From Anaerolineaceae bacterium (lineage in GTDB: Bacteria; Chloroflexota; Anaerolineae; Aggregatilineales; Phototrophicaceae), in contig PABP01000036.1 of assembly GCA_002699585.1 (NCBI GenBank), positions 372,788 to 436,787 on the forward strand: a DNA stretch of 64,000 nt, read 5' to 3'. Shown one piece after another: positions 1 to 7,757 of this stretch (positions within the stretch are counted from its first letter, which is position 1; each line of letters begins with the position of its first letter). The notes under the pieces were generated by a model, which saw only the letters and a program-made list of their open reading frames with translations, did not search any database and was not told where the DNA came from. The position numbers were made by a program, and so were the translations under genes.

Positions 1-499
1 GGTCACCCAGGCCAACATCGCGCAGGGTATTGTTCACCGGGCCAAAGAGGGGGTTGAGCATCAGCCGCCATAAATAGCCGACCACAATCGGGCTGATGAG
101 GTACGGCATGGTAAACACGGTACGGAAGAAGCGCTTACCGAAGCGCGGCCTGTGCAAAAGCCGAGCAAAGAGCAGGCCAAGCGACGTCTGGATGGTCATC
201 GTGCCGATGAAAAAAGCCACATTATGGCCAAATGCACGCGGCAACTGCTCATTAAGCGGGTAGCGTGTAAAAAGCTCCTGGAAGTTGTGTAGGCCGACAA
301 AATCGCCACGCACCAGGCCGTTGAATTCAAAGGTGCTGAAGATCAGGGCCTGAACCAGCGGGTACACCATAAATACGGTGTACAGAATGAGCGCAGGCAG
401 AACAAACAAGGCGATGGTCGGGACCGATGGCATCATTGCATTTTTACGCCAGGTTCGGCGGCGTTTGGTATTGGGGTTGGCACTCGGTAAGGCCGTCAT
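1..499 (-). CDS. Carbohydrate ABC transporter permease (MalF/UgpA type), partial
   Basis: The reading frame runs from an ATG at 499 to the window edge, so about 166 N-terminal residues are visible and the C-terminus is missing. A basic N-terminus (TKRRRTWRK) is followed by a hydrophobic first helix around residues 27-50 ending in YPLVQALIFSTFEF, then the periplasmic stretch FVGLHNFQELF. This 'F.GL.NF' layout is typical of the first of two permeases in sugar importers of the CUT1 family. It lies downstream of the solute-binding gene on the same strand, so the two should form one importer. The second permease would lie off the left edge. Substrate cannot be read from the sequence; the divergent GH42/GH31 genes suggest an oligosaccharide. 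Confidence 0.88.
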   Translation of the reverse strand, partial: MTALPSANPNTKRRRTWRKNAMMPSVPTIALFVLPALILYTVFMVYPLVQALIFSTFEFNGLVRGDFVGLHNFQELFTRYPLNEQLPRAFGHNVAFFIGTMTIQTSLGLLFARLLHRPRFGKRFFRTVFTMPYLISPIVVGYLWRLMLNPLFGPVNNTLRDVGLGD

Positions 500-653
500 G
501 ATAGGGTCACTCTCCTCCTAACCGATTGCGACATAGGAACCAAAAGGCTGGGGTTGCAATGTCATAGGGTTTGGAATGGGCAGGCATTGGGCCAGATAGA
601 TACAGGCATTACAGGCAGATACATTCTAAGGATACAAGTCAGAGATAAACGAA

Positions 654-678
654 GGGCAGACCAACAAGCAGTCTGCCC
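654..678 (-). terminator. Hairpin between binding-protein and permease genes
   Basis: GGGCAGAC (654-661) and GTCTGCCC (671-678) form a perfect 8-bp stem with a 9-nt loop. On the minus strand it is followed by a short T-rich run. It sits in the 211-bp gap between the binding protein and the permease. Such hairpins often work as partial terminators or mRNA 3'-end stabilisers that keep binding-protein levels above those of the permease; that role is inferred. Confidence 0.5.
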
Positions 679-710
679 CAGGTTATCAGCTATTGCGATT
701 TCTCGCGTGG

Positions 711-1976
711 TTACTCAGCTTCTGCTGGTACGAACCACTGTGAGATACCGTCCTGAAGCGATTGTGCGATTTCTTCCGGGGTTGTTTCGCCCAGGAAGAG
801 GCTCTGAATTTCAGGACCCAGGATGTTGGTACCGGTCGGGTCGCCATAGCGGAAGTCAACCAACAGCATGTAGGCTGCCGGGTTTTCCATCATAGCTGTA
901 GCGAATTCTGCCAGCAGCGGGTCGGTTGGCTCGGTGCCAGCAACCGGGGAAAGCTGGTTGATCTTGTCGGTGAACATCTGACCGAATTCCACAGTACCCA
1001 TCCACTCGACCAATGCCAGGGATTCTTCCGGGCTGTCGGTCAGGGCGTTGACGCCATAGGAGCCATCCATCCAGGACGGAACCAACGGACCGGTCAGGGA
1101 TTCCGGCGGGGGTGGGACCATGAACATGCCAACTTCGATATCGGGTGCTTCGCTCTTCCAGAAGCCAATTTCGAAGGAACCACCGATGAAGATCGGGGAC
1201 AGGCCGCTGATGAACAGGGTACGCGCATCATTGTAGCCAACGCCCGTGACATCGGGAGGCAGGTACGGCTGAATGTCTTGCAGGACAGCGATGGAAGCCA
1301 CGTAGTTCTCATCGGTGAAGTCGGTTTCGCCAGCCAGGACGGCTTCCTGGAATTCCGGGCCACCATAACGTGGGGCGGCAACGGCATCATGCAGGATGGG
1401 GAGCATCCAGCTATCCAGGGCCGGGTTGCCAATCGGGATGTAACCCGCTTCAGCGATGGTATCCAGGGCAGCGGTGAACTCTTCCCAGGTTTCCGGTTCG
1501 GTCAGGCCCAGTTCTTCAAAGACGCCTACATTGTAGAAGGCACCCAGGGCTTGCACGCCGAAAGGCACGCCATAAACGCGGCCATCAGCCTGGCCAGTCG
1601 CGCCCTTGAGAATGGCATCGGTGAAGTTGCTAAGGTCGACTTCGCCATCCAGCGGCATCAACTGACCGGCATCGATCAGTGACTGAACGCCTCCATAAGC
1701 GCGAAGCTGGACGACATCCGGGCCACCATCACCGGTCAGGCCGGTTGCCAGGATGTTGTTGTAGTCTGTACTCACGAAGGGAACGAATTCCACCGTAACG
1801 CCAGGATTGGCTTCTTCATAAACATCGAAGATTTCGTTATAAGCATCTTCGTCTTCTGTACGCCACGACCACACGGTGATCGTCACATCGTCCTGTGCCA
1901 TCGCCACACCAGCGAACATCGCCAGCACGAGCGTTGCCAACAGGCTTATTGCGGCAAAACGCGCTCTACTTCTCAT
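711..1976 (-). CDS. Carbohydrate ABC transporter substrate-binding protein
   Basis: This 421-aa protein starts with a basic residue pair and a hydrophobic signal segment (LLATLVLAMFAGVAMAQ) with a probable AQ cleavage site, then an acidic mature protein. The pattern ITVWSWRTEDEDAYNEIF followed by an ATGLTGDGGPDVVQL stretch matches family-1 extracellular sugar-binding proteins (MalE/UgpB-like). It captures a sugar outside the cell and delivers it to the permease encoded downstream at 499-1. An AAGGGGT Shine-Dalgarno sequence precedes the ATG at 1976. The gene is divergent from the GH42 gene, with a perfect inverted repeat between them. The ligand is not identifiable, but a plant-type oligosaccharide is likely from context. 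Confidence 0.9.
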   Translation of the reverse strand: MRSRARFAAISLLATLVLAMFAGVAMAQDDVTITVWSWRTEDEDAYNEIFDVYEEANPGVTVEFVPFVSTDYNNILATGLTGDGGPDVVQLRAYGGVQSLIDAGQLMPLDGEVDLSNFTDAILKGATGQADGRVYGVPFGVQALGAFYNVGVFEELGLTEPETWEEFTAALDTIAEAGYIPIGNPALDSWMLPILHDAVAAPRYGGPEFQEAVLAGETDFTDENYVASIAVLQDIQPYLPPDVTGVGYNDARTLFISGLSPIFIGGSFEIGFWKSEAPDIEVGMFMVPPPPESLTGPLVPSWMDGSYGVNALTDSPEESLALVEWMGTVEFGQMFTDKINQLSPVAGTEPTDPLLAEFATAMMENPAAYMLLVDFRYGDPTGTNILGPEIQSLFLGETTPEEIAQSLQDGISQWFVPAEAE

Positions 1977-2171
1977 AATTATTGACCCCTTACAAGGTGT
2001 AAAGATTTGTACATTACGCCAAAACGACGTGCCCGATTATATTGTGAACACAGGCGCACTGCCACTGATTGGACCGTTGAATTGGCTGGATCAACTGGTC
2101 AAAATCGACAGAATCCTGCTCCTCTAGCCAAGTGTGTCTGGCACATTTGACGCACCAAACCCTAAAATGGA

Positions 2172-2191
2172 TAATGTGACCTGTCACATTA
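2172..2191. promoter_or_regulatory. Perfect inverted repeat, candidate operator in divergent promoter region
   Basis: TAATGTGAC (2172-2180), CT, GTCACATTA (2183-2191) is a perfect 9-bp inverted repeat with a 2-bp centre. It lies in the 352-bp region between the divergent sugar-binding protein and beta-galactosidase genes, about 140 bp before the latter. The half-site TGTGA resembles CRP/FNR family sites, but the spacing is TGTGA-N4-TCACA rather than the N6 of E. coli CRP. It may serve another regulator class. I see no other feature in this intergenic region. Confidence 0.55.
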
Positions 2192-2328
2192 ATGAGTGTG
2201 TGTTTTTGAGCAAATCATCACCCGCGCTTCTGGTTTCCGGGAGGGATGGAGATGGTAAATCATGCATGGTCTGTCGACTTTACAGGCAGACAACTTAGAA
2301 GACCTACTTCTTTAGAAAGGCAATTCCA

Positions 2329-4347
2329 TTGAAGTCATATCCTCCTGTCAACGCAAAAGCACCCTTTATCTGGCATGGTGGCGATTACAACCCTGAACAG
2401 TGGCCACGTGAGGTTTGGCAGGAAGATTTCCGGCTGATGCGCGAGGCAGGCATCACGGTTGCGACCGTCGGCGTGTTCAGTTGGGTGACGCTGCAACCCG
2501 CCGAGGATACGTTTAACTTTGGCTGGCTCGACGAAGTGCTCGACGGCCTGCATGAGAATGGCATCAAGGCCATTCTGGCGACACCCAGCGCCGCCCAACC
2601 TGCCTGGATGTCGCAAGCCTACCCGGAGATCATGCGTGTGAATGAACACGGTCAGCGGCTGGTGCACAGTGGGCGCGTCAACTACTGTCCCAATTCCCCA
2701 GACTACCGCCGTTTTAGTGGGGATATGGCGCGGCGGCTGGCCGAGCGTTATGGTCAGCACCCGGCGGTGATTTTGTGGCACATCAGCAACGAATACGATG
2801 GCTGGTGCTACTGCGATACTTGCGCCGCCAATTTCCGTGAGTGGCTGAAAGCCAAATATGGCGCGATTGACGAACTCAACCAGCGCTATTGGACCGCTTT
2901 CTGGAGCCATACCTACACCGACTGGTCGCAGATTATGCCGCCCTACCAGCATGGCGAAAGACTGACTCATGGACTGACGCTGGATTATTTTCGCTTTATG
3001 ACCGAGTCCAATATCGCCTGCTACACTCACGAGCGCGACATCATCCGTGGCATCACGCCGGACATCCCCATTACCACCAACCTCATGGGAACCTATAAGC
3101 CCTTCGACTATCGCAAATGGGCCAAGGAGATGGACGTCATCACCTGGGATTGCTACCCACAGCCCAACCAGTCCCCTGGCGAAATCGCGTTTATGCACGA
3201 CATCATGCGCGGACTGAAAGATGGCCAACCCTTCCTGCTGATGGAACAGACGCCCAGCAGTCAGAACTGGCAGGCGGTCAATGCACTCAAGCGGCCCGGT
3301 GTGCTGCGCTTGTGGAGCTACTTAGCGCTGGCGCACGGTGCGGACTCTGTGTTGTACTTCCAGTGGCGGCGCGGACGTGGCGGCAGCGAAAAGCTGCACG
3401 GCGCCGTTGTGGAGCATGCTGGACGCAGCGATACGCGCGTCTTCCGTGAGGTCAGCCAACTGGGTGCCGAACTCAAAACCCTGGGCGATAACTTCCTGGG
3501 TGCGACAACGCAGTCGCGAGTGGGCATCGTCTTTGATTGGGATAACTGGCACGCGCTGGATAATGCCATCGGCCCTGTGCGCGACAAACGCTATTATCAG
3601 ACCGTTGCCAAGCATTACGAGTCTTTCTATCGTCAGCATGTGCCTGTCGATGTGCTGTATGCTGACAGCGACCTGAGCCAGTACGACATCGTGATTGCGC
3701 CCATGATGTACATGGTCAAATCTGACTTCGCCGAGCAGGTCAAGCAGTTTGTAGCGCAGGGTGGCACCTTCGTCAGCACCTATTTCAGCGGCATTGTCGA
3801 TGAGACCGACCTGGCCTTTGAAAATGGCTATCCTGGGCCGCTGGCTGATGTGCTCGGTATCTGGGTGGAAGAAATCGACGCATTGTACACGGGCGAAAGC
3901 AACAGCATCGTCATGGACGATGGCAGCGGCACGTTTACCTGCGATCATCTGGCAGATTTGCTGCACACGGAAGGCGCGGACGTCCTGGCGACCTATGGCA
4001 GGGATTTCTACGAAGGCATGCCCGTGCTGACGAAAAATCAGTATGGGGCAGGCGCGGCCTATTACATTGCCAGCAACCCGGAAGATGCCTTCCTGGATGC
4101 GTTCTATGGCCGTGTGCTTGTCGAAAAAGGCATCCAACCCGCCGGGGAAGCCCCGGCAGGCGTCGAGATTGCCGTGCGCCAGAAAGTAGGCCAGTCGTTC
4201 ATCTTTGTGCTGAACCACAACGCACACGCTGTCGATGTTAACCTGGGAGAAGGTGCGTTTCATGATCTACTGCGCAATGGTCGTGCCAGCGGGTCGTTTA
4301 CAATCGCGCCTTACGATGTGCGCGTCTTGATGTCCGAAACGTCGTGA
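2329..4347 (+). CDS. Beta-galactosidase, glycoside hydrolase family 42
   Basis: The 672-aa protein hydrolyses terminal beta-D-galactosides. The family-42 signature GGDYNPEQWP is at residues 17-26. The general acid/base is Glu155 in ISNEYDG and the nucleophile is Glu306 in LLMEQTP. Cys120, Cys160, Cys162 and Cys165 reproduce the four-cysteine zinc cluster of the Thermus enzyme. A trimerisation-type domain (about 400-600) and a small C-terminal beta domain follow. The start is TTG at 2329, chosen because AGAAAGG lies 8 bp upstream and the protein then begins just before the conserved core. There is no signal peptide, so it is cytoplasmic and acts on imported oligosaccharides. It is followed 128 bp downstream by the GH31 gene, probably co-transcribed. 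Confidence 0.95.
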   Translation: MKSYPPVNAKAPFIWHGGDYNPEQWPREVWQEDFRLMREAGITVATVGVFSWVTLQPAEDTFNFGWLDEVLDGLHENGIKAILATPSAAQPAWMSQAYPEIMRVNEHGQRLVHSGRVNYCPNSPDYRRFSGDMARRLAERYGQHPAVILWHISNEYDGWCYCDTCAANFREWLKAKYGAIDELNQRYWTAFWSHTYTDWSQIMPPYQHGERLTHGLTLDYFRFMTESNIACYTHERDIIRGITPDIPITTNLMGTYKPFDYRKWAKEMDVITWDCYPQPNQSPGEIAFMHDIMRGLKDGQPFLLMEQTPSSQNWQAVNALKRPGVLRLWSYLALAHGADSVLYFQWRRGRGGSEKLHGAVVEHAGRSDTRVFREVSQLGAELKTLGDNFLGATTQSRVGIVFDWDNWHALDNAIGPVRDKRYYQTVAKHYESFYRQHVPVDVLYADSDLSQYDIVIAPMMYMVKSDFAEQVKQFVAQGGTFVSTYFSGIVDETDLAFENGYPGPLADVLGIWVEEIDALYTGESNSIVMDDGSGTFTCDHLADLLHTEGADVLATYGRDFYEGMPVLTKNQYGAGAAYYIASNPEDAFLDAFYGRVLVEKGIQPAGEAPAGVEIAVRQKVGQSFIFVLNHNAHAVDVNLGEGAFHDLLRNGRASGSFTIAPYDVRVLMSETS

Positions 4348-4475
4348 AACAGAGCGCATCACCTCTAGGTAGCTATCCAACATGAAGGGATCGTTTGCTT
4401 ACACATATTGTGGAACAATGCTTAAAAACTTGGTTCAAAAACTTAGCTTAAAAACTCAATGGAACAGGAAAGATC

Positions 4476-6518
4476 ATGAAATTTGAACGGGGCCTGTGGA
4501 ACCTGCAACCGGATACCACAGCCATCTATCCCAAAGCCGTGACAGACGTCCAGATCGAGGACGATGCTCTGGTTATCAGCGGTTACGATCATGTGGTCCA
4601 GGGCCGCTCAAGCTTTATCCACGGCACGCTGATTACCCTGCGTTTTACGGCCCCCAAGCCGGATGTCATCCGCGTGCAGATCACCCACTTTAAGGGGCGC
4701 GATGTGCCGGAACCGTCATTCGATATTGCCGCCAGCGACAATGCCGATGTCGAGATCGGGCGCGATGAAGACGAAGCCTGGTTAATCTCTGGCTCGCTGA
4801 GTGTGCGCGTACCACTGGCGAGCGAATGGGGCTATCGCTTCTATCGGGATGGGGCTTTATTGACCGAGAGCGAACCCAAAGCCCTGGGCCTGTTCAATAA
4901 GAGCGGTACGCACTACATGCGCGAGCAACTGACGCTGGCCGTTGGTGAAACGCTGTATGGCCTGGGCGAGCGCTTCGGCCCATTGGTCAAGAACGGCCAG
5001 AACATCGAGTCCTGGAACGAAGACAGCGGCACCATGTCCGAATATGGCTACAAGAACATTCCGTTTTACCTCAGCAACCAGGGCTATGGCGTGCTCGTCA
5101 ACCACCCCGGCAAAGTCGATTACGAAATGGCCTCGCACCACGTCAGTCGGGCACAGTTCAGCGTAGAAGGCCGTGACCTGGATTATTACATCTTCGCGGG
5201 GCCAACGATGAAGGCCGCGCTCGACCAGTACACCGAACTCACCGGACGTCCGCCTGCCGTGCCGGAATGGTCTTTTGGCTTGTGGCTGTCGACCTCGTTC
5301 ACGACCAATTACAACGAGCAGGACATCATCGCCAATATCGAGCGCATGGAAGCCGAAGGCATCCCCATCAGCGTGTTCCACTTCGACTGTTTCTGGATGC
5401 GTGAATTGACGTGGAGCAGCTTCATCTGGGATGAGCGCTTCTTCCCAGATCCGGCAGGCTTGATTAAGCGCATCAAAGACAAGGGCATCCGCGTGTGCCT
5501 GTGGATCAATCCCTACATCGCGGAGTCATCGCCCTTGTTTGATGAGGGCAAAGCGGGTGGTTACCTGCTGAAAAAGACCAATGGCGATGTCTATCAGGTT
5601 GATTTCTGGCAGCCCGGTATTGGCTTCGTCGATTTCACCAACCCTGAGGCTTGCGACTGGTACTGCGGCAAGCTCAAAGCGCTGCTGGATATGGGCACGG
5701 ATTGCTTCAAGACCGACTTCGGTGAGTCGATCCCGGTCGATGATGTGGCGTACTTCAATGGGGCCGACCCGGAGCGTATGCACAATTACTACACCTACCT
5801 GTATAACCAGGCTGTTTTCGACCTGCTCCAGCGTGAAAAGGGCGACGGCGAAGCGGTCCTGTTCGCACGCTCGGCGACAGCAGGCGGCCAGCAGTTCCCG
5901 GTGCATTGGGGCGGCGATAACAGCTCAAGCTACTCGTCAATGGCGGAAACGCTGCGTGGCGGGCTATCCCTGGGCCTGAGTGGCTTCGGCTATTGGAGCC
6001 ATGACATCAGTGGCTTTAACGACACCGCTACACCCGATCTCTACAAGCGTTGGGTGGCCTTCGGCATGTTGTCATCCCACAGTCGCTTACACGGGTCCGG
6101 CAGCGCGCGCATGCCCTGGTTGTTCGATGAAGAGGCCATCGACGTGGCGCGTTTCTTCACCCAGCTTAAGCAATCGCTGCTGCCCTACCTGCTAGAAGTC
6201 GCCCAGGAGAGTGTGGCGCATGGTTGGCCCATGCTGCGGGCGATGGTCCTGGAATTTGAAAATGACCCCAACTGCCGCTATCTGGATACGCAGTACATGC
6301 TAGGAAATTCCCTGCTGGTCGCGCCGATCTTCAGCGATACGGGCGAGGTCAGCGTGTACCTGCCTGCCGGGGAATGGCGCAACCTGCTAACGGGTGAAGT
6401 CACGCAGGGCAATATCTGGCGCACGGACACCCATGATTACTTCAGTCTGCCGCTGTGGGTGAACATGGACCGCTGCCCGGATTCACTATGCAATCTTGAG
6501 ATTGAAAAGCCGACTTAA
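4476..6518 (+). CDS. yicI: Alpha-xylosidase-like glycoside hydrolase family 31 (YicI type)
   Basis: This 680-aa enzyme should remove terminal alpha-xylosyl residues, as from isoprimeverose or xyloglucan oligosaccharides. The nucleophile is Asp414 in FKTDFGESIP and the acid/base is Asp481 in HWGGDNSS; the surroundings closely match E. coli YicI (FKTDFGERIP), including nearly the same residue numbers. The protein has an N-terminal beta-sandwich, the (beta/alpha)8 barrel (about 260-590) and a proximal C-terminal beta domain. It is shorter than YicI (772 aa), lacking most of the distal C-terminal domain. AGGAAAG precedes the ATG. No signal peptide is present. Alpha-glucosidase activity cannot be excluded, but KTDFGE is the alpha-xylosidase form of the motif. 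Confidence 0.9.
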   Translation: MKFERGLWNLQPDTTAIYPKAVTDVQIEDDALVISGYDHVVQGRSSFIHGTLITLRFTAPKPDVIRVQITHFKGRDVPEPSFDIAASDNADVEIGRDEDEAWLISGSLSVRVPLASEWGYRFYRDGALLTESEPKALGLFNKSGTHYMREQLTLAVGETLYGLGERFGPLVKNGQNIESWNEDSGTMSEYGYKNIPFYLSNQGYGVLVNHPGKVDYEMASHHVSRAQFSVEGRDLDYYIFAGPTMKAALDQYTELTGRPPAVPEWSFGLWLSTSFTTNYNEQDIIANIERMEAEGIPISVFHFDCFWMRELTWSSFIWDERFFPDPAGLIKRIKDKGIRVCLWINPYIAESSPLFDEGKAGGYLLKKTNGDVYQVDFWQPGIGFVDFTNPEACDWYCGKLKALLDMGTDCFKTDFGESIPVDDVAYFNGADPERMHNYYTYLYNQAVFDLLQREKGDGEAVLFARSATAGGQQFPVHWGGDNSSSYSSMAETLRGGLSLGLSGFGYWSHDISGFNDTATPDLYKRWVAFGMLSSHSRLHGSGSARMPWLFDEEAIDVARFFTQLKQSLLPYLLEVAQESVAHGWPMLRAMVLEFENDPNCRYLDTQYMLGNSLLVAPIFSDTGEVSVYLPAGEWRNLLTGEVTQGNIWRTDTHDYFSLPLWVNMDRCPDSLCNLEIEKPT

Positions 6519-6545
6519 GCATCGTCGGTTGGACAAATCCCTCCG

Positions 6546-6579
6546 AAAGAGGCCATCGATAGACGATGGTCTCTTTTTT
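6546..6579 (+). terminator. Rho-independent terminator after the GH31 gene
   Basis: AGAGGCCATCG (6548-6558) pairs with CGATGGTCTCT (6564-6574) across a 5-nt loop, with one G-T pair, followed by a run of T to 6579. It lies 28 bp after the GH31 stop codon and would end the GH42-GH31 transcript. Confidence 0.85.
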
Positions 6580-6594
6580 ATTCCACGAATCGAT

Positions 6595-7536
6595 CTAGCC
6601 ACGAATTGAAGAAGCGGCTTCGTCCAGCGCGGTAAACAGCTCCGGCGTCATGTGCATATCAAGCGCTTGGAACAGCACCTGCGTCCAGCCATGAATGAAG
6701 TACACCCAACCGTCTTCCACGCGGAGCTGACGGGCATCAGCCTGACGCAGCGCTTGCTGCATAAACTGACGTTCTCCGCGATAGTTGAATTCCCATACGA
6801 TGCCATGCTGCGGGAAAATAGCGGCATCGGTCAGGGGCGAGCCGGGGGTATCCTTGCCCATCCCGGTCGCATTCATGACCACGCTGTAGGGCGGCAAAGC
6901 CGCCAGCAAATCGTCATTGGTATTCGCATCGGTGCTGAGAACCGTCTCTAGCTGCACGTCAGACGCATAATGGGCGGCAATCGTGCGCATGTGCGCCAAA
7001 CGCTGCGGCGACTTATCCACAGCGATGAAACGCGCCGGACGATCTGCCATGTGGGGCCGGGTCAGTAAGTGGACCATCACCGCACTGGCGGAGCCACCCG
7101 CGCCCAGGCACAACACATGGCCCCCGGTCCGGCCAAAATAGCGCTCACCGATGATGCCCGTCAGCGTCAGGCCCGACGAAATCGGGTCCAGGGCATAAGC
7201 GATTAGCTTGCCATCACGCTTGGCAATACAGGATACTTCGCGCGTCACCTGGGCAAAGGCATCGACCTCATCGAAGAGGTCTTCAGCAGCATTGAACAGG
7301 TCGATTTTATGGGTCGTTACCAGCCCGCCGACCACGCTGTCATCGTGTTTGATGCGCGATACGGTGTCACGGTAGTTTTGCGGGTCATCATGGATGGCGT
7401 GGTCGATGCCCGTTAGCGTGATGTCTGGCCGACCCAGGATCTCCATCCATAAGGGGAAAATACGGTTCATAGACGATTGCTGCGTCGTCACGCCGATGAA
7501 GTAAAAAGAGGGATTCGGGGCGGCTGGTGGGGTCAT
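6595..7536 (-). CDS. Shikimate/quinate dehydrogenase family protein
   Basis: The 313-aa protein has the AroE family layout. The N-terminal substrate domain carries GVTTQQSSMNRIFPLW, GLVTTHKIDLF with the conserved catalytic lysine, and an Asp in ALDPISSG at the place of the catalytic aspartate. The Rossmann domain has LGAGGSASAV (about 143-152) and MNATGMG. It should be an NAD(P)-dependent dehydrogenase of a shikimate-like hydroxy acid. The substrate motif differs from canonical AroE (S-x-S-P), and no other aromatic-pathway gene is near, so a quinate- or sugar-acid-like substrate is possible. It converges on the GH42-GH31 unit and is divergent from the GH13 gene. Confidence 0.75.
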   Translation of the reverse strand: MTPPAAPNPSFYFIGVTTQQSSMNRIFPLWMEILGRPDITLTGIDHAIHDDPQNYRDTVSRIKHDDSVVGGLVTTHKIDLFNAAEDLFDEVDAFAQVTREVSCIAKRDGKLIAYALDPISSGLTLTGIIGERYFGRTGGHVLCLGAGGSASAVMVHLLTRPHMADRPARFIAVDKSPQRLAHMRTIAAHYASDVQLETVLSTDANTNDDLLAALPPYSVVMNATGMGKDTPGSPLTDAAIFPQHGIVWEFNYRGERQFMQQALRQADARQLRVEDGWVYFIHGWTQVLFQALDMHMTPELFTALDEAASSIRG

Positions 7537-7757
7537 GAAGTCACTCGCTTTGCGGGAATAAGTAAGCTCTTAACCTGAGTTCAATGTACAGTTTAATGCA
7601 CAATGCCAGCCTGGGGTGCATGTTATCGGGCGGGATGCCACCTAAGCAGCATGCTACCGCATGTTTTGCCAAATTCTTCCACTGGCATCACCCTGTATTC
7701 ATAATTGATCGCTAGTATCTGGCAGTTAGCTCAAGCTTAAGAAGATAAAGGTCAAGA

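Noticed and set aside
762..1682. Plus-strand open frame of 306 codons across the binding-protein gene
   Set aside because: It is antisense to a well-supported binding protein and encodes no domain; GC-rich genes create long antisense frames.
3322..4263. Minus-strand open frame of 313 codons inside the beta-galactosidase gene
   Set aside because: Shadow of the GH42 coding frame with no recognisable protein pattern.
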